Below, one piece after another: positions 37,096 to 45,339 of a stretch of DNA of 64,000 nt (position 1 is the stretch's first letter; every line of letters begins with the position of its first letter). Both the position numbers and the translations under genes were made by a program. Source of the stretch: Nocardia rhamnosiphila NBRC 108938 (GTDB lineage: Bacteria; Actinomycetota; Actinomycetes; Mycobacteriales; Mycobacteriaceae); contig NZ_JOAJ01000006.1 in assembly GCF_000720425.1 (NCBI RefSeq), positions 124,001-188,000 on the forward strand, in the 5' to 3' direction. The notes below the pieces were generated by a model. That model ran no database searches, had not been told where the DNA came from, and saw only the letters and a list, made by a program, of their open reading frames with translations.

Positions 37096-37914
37096 TCACG
37101 TGACGATCGGTTCGCGCGGCGAGATTCGGGTTACGCCGCGCAGATGTGCCAGTGTCGATACCCGAGATGCCTCTGCGCAGATTCGGCGCAACCGGGCCTC
37201 GAGGCCGCCGACGTCGAGATGACCGGCCTTGCCGGAGATGGACAATGCGGCAATAGCCCGCCCCGGCCCGTCGAACACCGGCACTGCCAAACAGGCGAGG
37301 CCGAGCTGCCCCTCCTGATCGTCGAACGACACGCCTCGGCGCCGGATCGTGCTGAGTTCCGACTCCAGCTGTGCGGCATCTGTGACTGTTCTGGGCGTGA
37401 GCGACGGGAGGGGCGCACTCAGTGCCCGACCGGCCGCGACCGGGTGGTAGGCCAGCAGGGCCTTGCCGACGGCAGTCGCGTGTGCGGGTAGCCTGCCACC
37501 GATTCGGGATGGCGTAGGGACGCAGCGATGGCCGTAGAGCTTGGCGAGATAAACGACATCGGTTCCGTGCAACACTGCCAGATGGACCGTTTGGTGAGTG
37601 ACTTCGTACAGCTCCGTCAGGAATGGGAGCATCAGGTCGCGCATGCGCTCGTTTTCCGGCGTGCAAACCGGCTGCACCAACCGATGTAGTCGACTGCCCA
37701 GACGATAGTTGGTGCCGAACCGCTCGACTATGTCGTTGCGTTGCAGCACGCCGAGTACCCGATGGGCTGTCGATTTGCTGAGTTGGGCCCGGCGTGCCAG
37801 TTCACTGACCCCGATGCCGGTGCTCGACTCGTAACCGAAAGCTGCGAGCAGGCTGATCGCTTTGTCAACTGCCGCGCGATCATCGCGAAGCGGTTCGGGG
37901 ATGGACCTTGTCAT
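37096..37914 (-). CDS. IclR-family regulator
   Basis: A 272-residue IclR protein. The N-terminal winged HTH (GIGVSELARRAQLSKSTAHRVLGVL) is followed by the effector domain with HLAVLHGTDVVYLAKLYG and GKALLAYHP. IclR proteins often control aromatic catabolic genes and respond to the pathway substrate. It sits just upstream of the dioxygenase operon on the same strand and is its most likely specific regulator. A TGTCACTT palindrome lies about 110 bases before its start. Confidence 0.93.
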   Translation of the reverse strand: MTRSIPEPLRDDRAAVDKAISLLAAFGYESSTGIGVSELARRAQLSKSTAHRVLGVLQRNDIVERFGTNYRLGSRLHRLVQPVCTPENERMRDLMLPFLTELYEVTHQTVHLAVLHGTDVVYLAKLYGHRCVPTPSRIGGRLPAHATAVGKALLAYHPVAAGRALSAPLPSLTPRTVTDAAQLESELSTIRRRGVSFDDQEGQLGLACLAVPVFDGPGRAIAALSISGKAGHLDVGGLEARLRRICAEASRVSTLAHLRGVTRISPREPIVT

Positions 37915-38023
37915 AACGGCTCCCTCTTGCCTGAACCTGCGCTGTGACCTTCACTGCAACAGCTCGGCACCTGCGCGAAATAATGATGCCGCTGTCCGCG
38001 GTGGCCGTCAAGGGTGACGAGAT

Positions 38024-38039
38024 GTCACTTAAAAGTGAC
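38024..38039. promoter_or_regulatory. palindrome GTCACTT-AA-AAGTGAC upstream of iclR
   Basis: A perfect 7-2-7 inverted repeat between the XRE-cupin gene (ends 38060) and iclR (starts 37914). The half-site TGTCACTT occurs again at 38704-38711, 11 bases upstream of the probable XRE start. This suggests that the XRE-cupin protein binds both. Confidence 0.6.
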
Positions 38040-38059
38040 TATTCCGACGATGACGGACA

Positions 38060-38722
38060 TCACACCAACTCGGCGTTGATTCCCTCGGAGGCGTGGCGAT
38101 CGGATGTTCCTCCTCGGCCGGCGTCGACGGCCGTTGTGCTGAACTGCCGGACCTGCGGAACCGTGGTCACCATGTAGGCGACCACCCGGTCGCTCAGGCA
38201 GACGTACTTGTGCGGGATATCGCCCGGAAACCGGACGAAATCACCCGCCGCCAGGTCCAATGAATCGTTCACCGGACCGGCCCGCAGCTTCCCTGTGACT
38301 ACGTACAGGTGGTGCAGTGTGCCTGCGGTGTGCGCGGCGACGACCCGCGGCTGGGTTCTGGTCCGCTCCAATCGCAGGATCAGCGTCCGCAGGTAGCCCG
38401 AGCCGTAGACCTCATCCAGCAATCGTTCCGCACGATCGTCGAATTGACGCCACGAGGTCTCGGCCGCGCGCTGCACATAGACCGGTGTGCCCCATTCGGT
38501 GAGTAATTGGCGAACCGAGACATCCAGGGCCCTACCGAGCAACGCAAGCGTATCGACTGTCGGATTGCCGATGCCCTGCTCGATCTTCGACAGTGTCTGC
38601 TTCGATAGGCCCGACCTTCTCGCCAACTCGCCGAGCGACATGGCCCTCTCCTGTCGGTATCGGCGGACGTTGCGTGCGACGAGTTCGTTCTCGCTCGCTC
38701 TATTGTCACTTTTGATCTGCAT
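38060..38722 (-). CDS. XRE-family regulator with cupin domain
   Basis: A 220-residue two-domain regulator: N-terminal HTH (SLGELARRSGLSKQTLSKIEQGIGNPTVDTL) and C-terminal cupin (HTAGTLHHLYVVTGKL ... GDFVRFPGDIPHKYV). XRE-cupin proteins sense small metabolites and often control transport or catabolism genes. It is divergent from the MHS transporter, 221 bases away. ATG 38722 is proposed; a start at 38764 adds 14 residues and cannot be ruled out. Confidence 0.88.
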   Translation of the reverse strand: MQIKSDNRASENELVARNVRRYRQERAMSLGELARRSGLSKQTLSKIEQGIGNPTVDTLALLGRALDVSVRQLLTEWGTPVYVQRAAETSWRQFDDRAERLLDEVYGSGYLRTLILRLERTRTQPRVVAAHTAGTLHHLYVVTGKLRAGPVNDSLDLAAGDFVRFPGDIPHKYVCLSDRVVAYMVTTVPQVRQFSTTAVDAGRGGTSDRHASEGINAELV

Positions 38723-38942
38723 CCTGTGATTCTCGACGAACACCTCGCCCCGAGCATCATCCACGCCACTCGTCCCCGCTCGAGCGACCTCGGCCCGCTG
38801 GCGGTGCCGGTCGGGCCGTGTGCCGATCGACGGTGTGCGTTCCGCTCGGCAGCACGCGACCTTCGGTCCGTCACCGTACGCGCATACCTTCGTGACCTAG
38901 CCCATAGCTGGAGCAGTATCACGCCAGGCCCGGAGGACCGTT

Positions 38943-40313
38943 ATGAAAGAAAGTCTCGCATCGTCGAGCCCAACAGTGAATTCCCTGTCACGGAAGGATC
39001 AGCGACGAGCGCTCATCTCCAGTTTCCTCGGCTCGACGGTCGAATACTACGATTTCGTGCTGTACGGTGCGGCCGCGGGTTTGGTCTTTCCGGCGCTCTT
39101 CTTCCCAGAGACGATCGGCCTCGCACTGGGCGCCACCCTATCTTTCGTGGTTCTCCTCGCCGGCTATATCTCCCGCCCGGTCGGTGGAGTCTTGTTCGGG
39201 CATTTCGGTGACAAGGTCGGACGCAAGAGCGTACTCGTGATCACGCTCATGGTGATGGGCCTGGTATCCGTGTGTATCGGTCTCATGCCGACCTACGAGA
39301 CGATCGGGATCGCCGCACCCATCTTGCTGGTAGTGCTGCGGATCGTGCAGGGCCTGGCGGTGGGAGGTGAATGGGCCGGCGCCACCTTGATGGCCGCCGA
39401 GCACGCCGGCGAAGGTCGCCAGGGCTTCTCGGCATCGGTGGCCGTTGCCGGAGGTCCCGCAGGTTCGGTACTGGCTACTCTGGTCCTCGGACTCTTCGCG
39501 GGCCTGCCCGACGACGCGTTCTTCAGCTGGGGCTGGCGTATACCGTTCCTCCTGTCGGCCGCGCTGGTGATCGTCGGCCTGTACATGCGCTACCGAGTGA
39601 CCGAATCCCCCTACTTCTCCGAAGCACGTAGCGCCGGTCGAGTACATACCGGCGTACCGATTCTGCGTGTCCTCCGGCGATATCCGCTGTCGAGTCTGTA
39701 CGGGATTCTCGCCACGGCCGGTCCGCTGTTCATGCAGGCCTTACTCGCTGTATGGCTCGTGCCCTATGTCGCTGCACAAGGTGTCGTTTCACGTCAGGAG
39801 GCGCTGTACATGCTGACATTCTCCAGCGTCCTGCACATCTTCGCTATTCCGTTGTTCGCCTGGCTTTCGGATCGTTATGGGCGCCGCCCCGTCATGCTTG
39901 CCGGAGCGGGCGTCTCCGTTGCGCTGGTATTTCCGATGTTCGCCTTGTTCAATTCAGGAAGTTACTGGTTGTATGTACTGGGATTCGTGGTGGGCAACCC
40001 GATCATCCAGGCATCGATGTACGGCCCTATCGGCGCCTTTCTGGCGGAGAAGTTCGAGACCCTCGACCGTTACACCGGTGTCTCGGTGACCTTTCAACTC
40101 GGCTCCGTTCTGGGCGCCGGCACTGCGCCGTTGATCGCGGACTGGCTGTTCGATCTCGGCGAAGGCGGAACGAACAGCATCGCGTGGTATTTCATCGGAC
40201 TCATCGGGGTCTCGGCACTTGCGGTCTTCCTGTCCAAAGAAACACTCGCGCAGCGAAAACCCCGCTCGACGCCGGGCAACCGAAGCTCGAATACTACGCT
40301 CACCATGAGCTGA
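38943..40313 (+). CDS. MFS transporter, metabolite:H+ symporter family
   Basis: A 456-residue transporter with twelve hydrophobic segments. The MHS-family signatures are FLGSTVEYYDFVLYGAAAG at the first helix and GHFGDKVGRK in the first loop, with SDRYGRRP in the second half. MHS proteins import carboxylates and aromatic acids with protons. Divergence from the XRE-cupin gene and closeness to the ring-cleavage operon suggest it brings in the substrate. GGAGG lies 10 bases before the ATG. Confidence 0.92.
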   Translation: MKESLASSSPTVNSLSRKDQRRALISSFLGSTVEYYDFVLYGAAAGLVFPALFFPETIGLALGATLSFVVLLAGYISRPVGGVLFGHFGDKVGRKSVLVITLMVMGLVSVCIGLMPTYETIGIAAPILLVVLRIVQGLAVGGEWAGATLMAAEHAGEGRQGFSASVAVAGGPAGSVLATLVLGLFAGLPDDAFFSWGWRIPFLLSAALVIVGLYMRYRVTESPYFSEARSAGRVHTGVPILRVLRRYPLSSLYGILATAGPLFMQALLAVWLVPYVAAQGVVSRQEALYMLTFSSVLHIFAIPLFAWLSDRYGRRPVMLAGAGVSVALVFPMFALFNSGSYWLYVLGFVVGNPIIQASMYGPIGAFLAEKFETLDRYTGVSVTFQLGSVLGAGTAPLIADWLFDLGEGGTNSIAWYFIGLIGVSALAVFLSKETLAQRKPRSTPGNRSSNTTLTMS

Positions 40314-40580
40314 GGGACACGGGCCCACCCGCCGGAATGCCCCACCTTCTCCCAAGGCCGGCGGCTCGTCGCACCACCATCGCTCGCGGTGAGTCCGGCA
40401 GATTTGCTCGGAAGAAAACGCCGATCCCGAGGATGGTCGGGAGCGGGGGTTGCATACCCACGCGTCGGAGACGTCGTAGCGTTCACCGCACGGGGTTCAC
40501 GAGGTGGATTTGATGTGCAGGATCGGTGCTCCTGCTCGCCCGGGTATTCGTTCGGCGCCGAGCCCGATCGTCCGGATGGT

Positions 40581-41258
40581 TCAGGCGGTCGCGCTGCCGA
40601 GCCACCCGGTATCGATATCGCCCGGCGGCTCTGCGCAGGCCGCGGCGGCGGCCTGCAGGATCAGGGCGGCGGCGGCCGCGCCCGGGTCCAGCACACCACG
40701 CGCGACCTCGCCGACGTAGCTGGCCCGGCCGCGTTTGGCCACCAGGGATACGGTGCTGGACGCGCCCGTCACCGCGGCGTCGGCGGTGGCGGCGAGGGCC
40801 GCGGCGGGGTTGCCGTCGGCGATGCGGGCGGCGAGGGTTTCGGCGGCCGGTGCGAGCGCGTCGACCATGGTCTTGTGCCCGATTTCGGCTTTCCCGTATC
40901 GCTGTACGGTGGCCACTCCGGCGGTCAGGCCCTGGGAGAATTCCGCCAGGGTGGGTTCGGGACCGGTTGCGCAGCGGGCGAGTTCGCGGAAGAACATGCC
41001 GAAGAGTGGTCCGCTGGTGCCACCGGTGCCGAGGAAACCGCGGGATACCGCGGTCAGCCGGTCCGCGTAGGAGGTGGGGTCGGTGGTGTCGATGTTCTCG
41101 CGGGCGCGGCGCAGGGCGGCGGCGATATTGGCGCCGAAATCGCCGTCACCGGCGCGGCGGTCGAGATCGGCGAGTGCTTCGGTGCGGTCGAGGAAGGCGT
41201 CGAACATGGTGTGCACCCAACGCTGCCCGAATCCCGCGGGTAGTGCTTCGCTGTTCAT
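40581..41258 (-). CDS. dhaL: dihydroxyacetone kinase subunit DhaL
   Basis: A 225-residue ADP-binding subunit. The Mg/nucleotide site motif LDRRAGDGD ends at residue 40, followed by the helical barrel with GTGGTSGPLFGMFF and GASSTVSLVAKRGRASYVGE. With DhaK it phosphorylates dihydroxyacetone. In the phosphotransferase-type system a DhaM protein recharges DhaL's ADP; none is encoded nearby. It starts 14 bases after dhaK ends. Confidence 0.93.
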   Translation of the reverse strand: MNSEALPAGFGQRWVHTMFDAFLDRTEALADLDRRAGDGDFGANIAAALRRARENIDTTDPTSYADRLTAVSRGFLGTGGTSGPLFGMFFRELARCATGPEPTLAEFSQGLTAGVATVQRYGKAEIGHKTMVDALAPAAETLAARIADGNPAAALAATADAAVTGASSTVSLVAKRGRASYVGEVARGVLDPGAAAAALILQAAAAACAEPPGDIDTGWLGSATA

Positions 41259-41271
41259 GAGCAGGGCTCCT

Positions 41272-42273
41272 TCACCAGGTCAGGGCCGGGGTGCGCACGG
41301 GCGCGTCCCAGAGCGGAAGCAGATCGGCGTCGGCGGGCAGCAGGGTGAGCGAGACCCCGACCATATCGAGCGAGGTGACATAACTACCGGCCAGTGAGCG
41401 GGCGACGGTGATACCGCGTCCGGTGAGTTGCCGGTGCACCGCGCGGGCCGCGATGGACAGTTCGAGGGGATAGGCGCCGCCGAGACCGTTGACGATGGCG
41501 ATCACCGCGGATCCGCGCGAGAGGCCGAGTTCGGCGACCAGCGGGTCGACCAGTAGTGATACCAGCGTATCGGCGTCGGCGAACGGCACCCGGCCGGTGC
41601 CGCGTTCGCCGTGGATGCCGACACCCAGTTCGACCTCGCCGGGCTCGAGCGTGAACGCGGGCGCGGTTTCGCCGGGGTGCGTACCGGCGGCGAGCGCGAA
41701 GGCGAGCGTCCGGGCGTTGCGCGCGACGCGGCGGCCGACTTCGGCGACCGTGTGCAGATCGGCGCCGGCCTCCGCGCTCGCGCCGCAGAGTTTCTCGACC
41801 GCGAGCACGGCCGCGGTGCCGCGGCGGCCCGGGCCGTCGTCGTCCGTGCTCTGGGTGGCCAGATCGTCGTCGACGAGCACGGTTTCGGTCGCGACGGCGT
41901 TGTCGTCACCGGCCAGTTCGCCAGCGATCCGGAAGTTGAGGACGTCGCCGGTGTAGTTCTTCACGATCTGTACGACGCCCCGGCCGGAGTCTGCGGCCAC
42001 GGTGCCCTCGTGCACCTGCAGTGCCGTCGGGCTGGCGAATACCGCGCCGGGTACGGCCACGTCGAGCATGCCGTATCCGACGAAGCCGGCATGGAGGGGT
42101 TCGTGGCCGGATCCGCCGCCGGAGACCAGGCCGACCTTGTCGCGGGCCGGGGCGGCCCGGGTGACGATGCCGCGCGTGCGGTCGTAGGCGACGAGTGTCG
42201 GATTGGTGAGTGCCAGCCCCTCGAGCGCCTCCTCGGGCGCGGTCTCGGGTTGGTTGAGGATCTGTCGGCGCAC
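41272..42273 (-). CDS. dhaK: dihydroxyacetone kinase subunit DhaK
   Basis: A 333-residue substrate-binding subunit that holds dihydroxyacetone covalently on a His, most likely H221 in GVGIHGERG. GGGSGHEP lies at 52-59 and KNYTGD at 105-110. The GTG at 42273 has AAGGAGA upstream and gives the usual family length, so the longer open frame is rejected. Together with DhaL it should make dihydroxyacetone phosphate for glycolysis. Confidence 0.93.
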   Translation of the reverse strand: MRRQILNQPETAPEEALEGLALTNPTLVAYDRTRGIVTRAAPARDKVGLVSGGGSGHEPLHAGFVGYGMLDVAVPGAVFASPTALQVHEGTVAADSGRGVVQIVKNYTGDVLNFRIAGELAGDDNAVATETVLVDDDLATQSTDDDGPGRRGTAAVLAVEKLCGASAEAGADLHTVAEVGRRVARNARTLAFALAAGTHPGETAPAFTLEPGEVELGVGIHGERGTGRVPFADADTLVSLLVDPLVAELGLSRGSAVIAIVNGLGGAYPLELSIAARAVHRQLTGRGITVARSLAGSYVTSLDMVGVSLTLLPADADLLPLWDAPVRTPALTW

Positions 42274-42600
42274 GATGTCGTTCTCCTTCGATCGACTGTC
42301 GACCGATGCTAGTCGAGCTCCGTACTGCACGGTCCGTACATCGTGGACGTACAACGCGGCGCCGAGGGCGGCGATGTCGATCGGACGGTCGCCGACGCTC
42401 CTGCGCCGGGGGCCGACCGGCGGTGTGCTCTGTACCGAGGTCATCTCCGGCGCGGGAGCCGAGCGTCGAACTCCCGGCCGATGCCGCGACCGTCGGTGCC
42501 GGTACTTCGGTGGTGGTGACCCCGGCCGGAGCCCGGCCGCGAGCGATCTGCGACCGACAACGGACCGATCGGCGGCCCCGGTGCCGCACCGGCGGTGGAC
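42274..42600. other. gap upstream of dhaK
   Basis: About 330 bases that separate dhaK from the end of the Cys-rich gene. It probably holds the dhaKL promoter. Three GTAC-containing blocks around 42317-42352 stand out but do not form a clean palindrome. No gene recognised. Confidence 0.4.
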
Positions 42601-43059
42601 TCAGCGGGCCGACGGGAACAGCGGTGGGGGAGTGCCGATGGGGATGATTCGCGTGCCGGACCAGGGGCACCGGGTGCGGTTGTCGCGCGGATGGTCGACT
42701 ATTCGTTCCTCGTCGACCGATACCAGGGTCCCCGGGCACCGGCCCGGACAGCCGATGGCCGTGACGGGGCCGATGAGATTCTTGCGGAGGAAGATTCGCA
42801 GGTACCGGAGGTTGATCCAGGGTCCGCGCCCGCACCTGCATATCGGTCTGTCGACGACTTCGATTCCTACCCAGGGGCATTCGCCCGGCACGTTGCGCCA
42901 ATGGTCCGCGACCCGGCCGTGCTCGAGCCTGGTGCCGTGGAGGCAGTACAACTTCTCCGGGCAGTAGTAGAGCCCGGGGGCGGATTTCGGTACGAGCATT
43001 CCGGTGTGGATCCAGGGCGCGATGCGGCAGCCGCACACTGGTTCGCCTTGCTGTGGCAT
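42601..43059 (-). CDS. Cys-rich protein with two zinc-ribbon-like repeats
   Basis: A 152-residue protein of unknown function with ten Cys. Two tandem repeats can be aligned. The first has C9-x-C11, PWI, C33, C39, then DH and C61-P-W-x-G. The second has C74-x-C76, PWI, C104, C108, then DH and C131-P-W-x-G. Each thus has five Cys and one His in the same order, as expected for a duplicated metal-binding module. G/C-rich third codon positions support coding. It lies 26 bases downstream of the 82-residue gene on the same strand. Confidence 0.7.
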   Translation of the reverse strand: MPQQGEPVCGCRIAPWIHTGMLVPKSAPGLYYCPEKLYCLHGTRLEHGRVADHWRNVPGECPWVGIEVVDRPICRCGRGPWINLRYLRIFLRKNLIGPVTAIGCPGRCPGTLVSVDEERIVDHPRDNRTRCPWSGTRIIPIGTPPPLFPSAR

Positions 43060-43085
43060 ATCCGTCTTTCTGCACTGGGTGGTTG

Positions 43086-43334
43086 TCAGGCGTCGGTGGC
43101 ATCCGGGTACTGCCGGACCCGCTGCGGCGCAGTCGCGCCGGGAGGTAGCTCGGCCGGGAGAGCGTCGGGTGCGGGACGGTTTCGCGGGCGCTCGTCGGGT
43201 AGCTCACGCAGTCCGGCGGCGACCCGTTCCAGGACCGTGGGGTCTGCGCACCGGGTGATCTGCCACAGCCGCAGAGTCGCGGCCATGGCTCGATTGGTGG
43301 TCCGGATGGGCAGTGGGGGGCGCTGTTCGGGCAT
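43086..43334 (-). CDS. small hypothetical protein, partner of the Cys-rich gene
   Basis: An 82-residue protein I do not recognise. The first half (IRTTNRAMAATLRLWQITRCADPTVLERVAAGLREL) looks helical; the rest is Pro/Arg-rich. Strong G/C bias at third codon positions supports it as a gene. It forms an apparent two-gene operon with the Cys-rich gene and is divergent from the HTH regulator at 43526 across about 190 bases. Confidence 0.65.
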   Translation of the reverse strand: MPEQRPPLPIRTTNRAMAATLRLWQITRCADPTVLERVAAGLRELPDERPRNRPAPDALPAELPPGATAPQRVRQYPDATDA

Positions 43335-43414
43335 GGTCTGACCTCGCAGGTTCGATGAATTGAACAGGGATGTCTATCTCGGGCCGGGAGAGCGGGAGCA
43401 TGTTCGGAACGACC

Positions 43415-43472
43415 GTTTACCCCCTATAAACCAGAGCTGCGCGGGCTTGGTTGTGGTTGAGGGGGTGTAAAC
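43415..43472. promoter_or_regulatory. inverted GTTTACCCCCT elements in divergent promoter
   Basis: GTTTACCCCCT (43415-43425) and, inverted, AGGGGG-TG-TAAAC (43460-43472) lie between the divergent small-protein operon and the HTH regulator. A shorter GTTTA/TAAAC pair (43415-43431) overlaps the left element. Likely binding sites for the regulator. Confidence 0.5.
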
Positions 43473-43525
43473 ACGACCATACGGCCGCTGCGGGTTTGCC
43501 GTCAAGCGGCTCTAAACTCCACGGT

Positions 43526-44359
43526 GTGGATGGAGCCGGCGAGTTCGACGAGGTCCGTAGCGATCCGGACCCGGTGCGCCGTGGTCAGCGGGCCACCGAA
43601 CTGATCACGCTCTACCAGCAGCGAGCCACCGAGCTGGCGAGACTTCGCAAGGAGGCGATCGAAGAAGCGCATCGGACCGGGCTCAGTTTCACCGAGATCG
43701 CGGGGCTACTCGGGGTGACGAAAGGCCGGATCAGCCAGATCAGGACGAGCGCCCCGCCGGCCGAACGCGCGTTTTTCGGTGTCGGCCCGGTAGCGGTCGG
43801 GATTCCCCGGTCGGCCGAAAACGAGGATGAGCCCGAACGTGTGCGCTTCGATGTGAGTTACCAGGCGACCCAGCAGCGTGTGGAAGTCGACCTGGCCCGC
43901 CTGTCGATGGCGTCCACGCGATTCGAGATCGAGTCCGACACCGAGGACGTCCCGGCCGGTGACGCCGTGGTGATCTGCGAGCCGGAGGCGGCCCCGGTGG
44001 CGCGGCGCCTGCTCGCCGCCGCCAAGGCCCTGGGCTTCGAGAACATCGACGGCACCTGGTATCTCGTCGACAGAGCTTCCGGGCGCCGGTACGGGTCTCC
44101 GTTCCGCGCCGACAGCACGAACCGGATCGATATCGGCTATCTCGCCCGGCAGGTCGCCGACGGCCGGGTCATCGTTCATATCGCCGGTGTGACGGGCGTC
44201 GGATCCCTGGGTATCGCGCATTGGCTGACCGGCCACGTATCCGAGATCTACGAGCGGTCGGCCCGGTTCACCAGCGCGGTGATCGAATGCGATTTCGATG
44301 CCGACCTGTCGATCACCGGGAGCCGGATCGTCGCGGGTCCCTTCACCTCCCGGGAATGA
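43526..44359 (+). CDS. HTH regulator with actinobacterial sensor domain
   Basis: A 277-residue regulator. The N-terminal coiled helices lead into a sigma-like HTH (TGLSFTEIAGLLGVTKGRISQIR, about residues 50-73). The C-terminal domain (about 150-277) has VVICEPEAAPVARRLL, the GTWYLVDRASGRRYGSPF block and IAGVTGVGSLGIAHWLTGH. That arrangement is recalled from a group of actinobacterial HTH proteins whose C-terminal domain may sense a nucleotide or metabolite. The role is not established. GTG 43526 chosen. It probably controls the divergent small genes. Confidence 0.75.
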   Translation: MDGAGEFDEVRSDPDPVRRGQRATELITLYQQRATELARLRKEAIEEAHRTGLSFTEIAGLLGVTKGRISQIRTSAPPAERAFFGVGPVAVGIPRSAENEDEPERVRFDVSYQATQQRVEVDLARLSMASTRFEIESDTEDVPAGDAVVICEPEAAPVARRLLAAAKALGFENIDGTWYLVDRASGRRYGSPFRADSTNRIDIGYLARQVADGRVIVHIAGVTGVGSLGIAHWLTGHVSEIYERSARFTSAVIECDFDADLSITGSRIVAGPFTSRE

Positions 44360-44474
44360 GCCGACGGAGAGCTGCGGCCGAGCGGATTCACGTCGGTATC
44401 CGGCCGGCGCTCGGCGATCGGGACGGTACGCCGGGCCGATCAGGGTCTGGCGGCCGGTGGTGGATCGAGGGCAC

Positions 44475-45314
44475 TCACGCCCGGGCCGCCGCGTCCGGGG
44501 TATCGGGCAGGCGGAACACCCGCCGGGCGGTGCCCGCGAGGAAATCGGCACGCAGTTCCTCGTCCCAGCCCAGGCCCGTCAGGTCGCGCAGTGCCCGGAC
44601 CGGATCGATCATCGGCCAGTTCGTGCCGAACATGACGCGGCGGCGGCCCAGTGTCCGGGCGTAGTCGAGAAACGCCGCGGGCAGCCGGTCGAGCGCGTAG
44701 GCGGAGGTGTCGACGTAGAAGTTCGGGAATTTGACCGTGAGCGTGACGACTTCGTCCAGCCAGGGGAATCCCACATGACCACCCACCACCACCAGATCCG
44801 GGAAATCGAGCAGGACCCGTTCCAGGTACGGGATGGGCCGGCCGGTTTCCGAGGTCTTCAACGGTCCGGTGTGCCCGATCTGGGTGCACAGCGGTACGCC
44901 CGCCTCGACGCACGCGGTGTAGACGGGATAGTAGAGCCGATGATCCGGCGGTAGCTCCCACAGCCAGGGCACGACCCGGACGCCCACGAAGACATCGCCG
45001 GCCAGTTCGCGGACGGTCCGGACGGCCCGCACGGGATCACGGAGGTCGACTCCGAGCAGGCCGCGGAATCTGGTGGGTGCGTGCTCGACGGCGGCCCGCA
45101 CCTCGTCGTTGGTGATCAGCGGGCCGCCGGGCCCGTACCAGGCCGAGAGCAGTGCGAGATCCACTCCGGCGGCGTCCATCCGCGCGAGCGTCCGGTCGAT
45201 ACCGGGGGCCATATCGGCGGAGTCCTTACCGGTCCAGCGCAGCAGGGTGGCCAGCCAGGGCTCGCGGGCCATTCGCGGGCCCACCTGCTGGGCCCAGACA
45301 TCGATCGCGCCCAT
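44475..45314 (-). CDS. amidohydrolase-family protein (PF04909 type), metal motif altered
   Basis: A 279-residue TIM-barrel protein of the ACMSD/resorcylate-decarboxylase type. The N-terminal HxH metal pair is missing (it reads IDVWAQ) and the usual late Asp is Asn (FGTNWPMI), while His in CTQIGHTG and VGGHVGF remain. Chemistry may thus be metal-free or different. ATG with AAAGGAG upstream. Follows the transporter gene by 25 bases. Confidence 0.85.
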   Translation of the reverse strand: MGAIDVWAQQVGPRMAREPWLATLLRWTGKDSADMAPGIDRTLARMDAAGVDLALLSAWYGPGGPLITNDEVRAAVEHAPTRFRGLLGVDLRDPVRAVRTVRELAGDVFVGVRVVPWLWELPPDHRLYYPVYTACVEAGVPLCTQIGHTGPLKTSETGRPIPYLERVLLDFPDLVVVGGHVGFPWLDEVVTLTVKFPNFYVDTSAYALDRLPAAFLDYARTLGRRRVMFGTNWPMIDPVRALRDLTGLGWDEELRADFLAGTARRVFRLPDTPDAAARA

Positions 45315-45339
45315 GGAGGGCTCCTTTCGGGACGTGTCT

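Noticed and set aside
22845..41000. Second copy of the tRNA-Asn 3' end as a right attachment site
   Set aside because: No convincing repeat seen by eye; needs a search, so the island boundary on the right is not claimed.
42595..43341. 248-codon plus-strand frame
   Set aside because: The minus-strand genes in this stretch have better codon bias and coherent repeats; the plus-strand translation is low-complexity.
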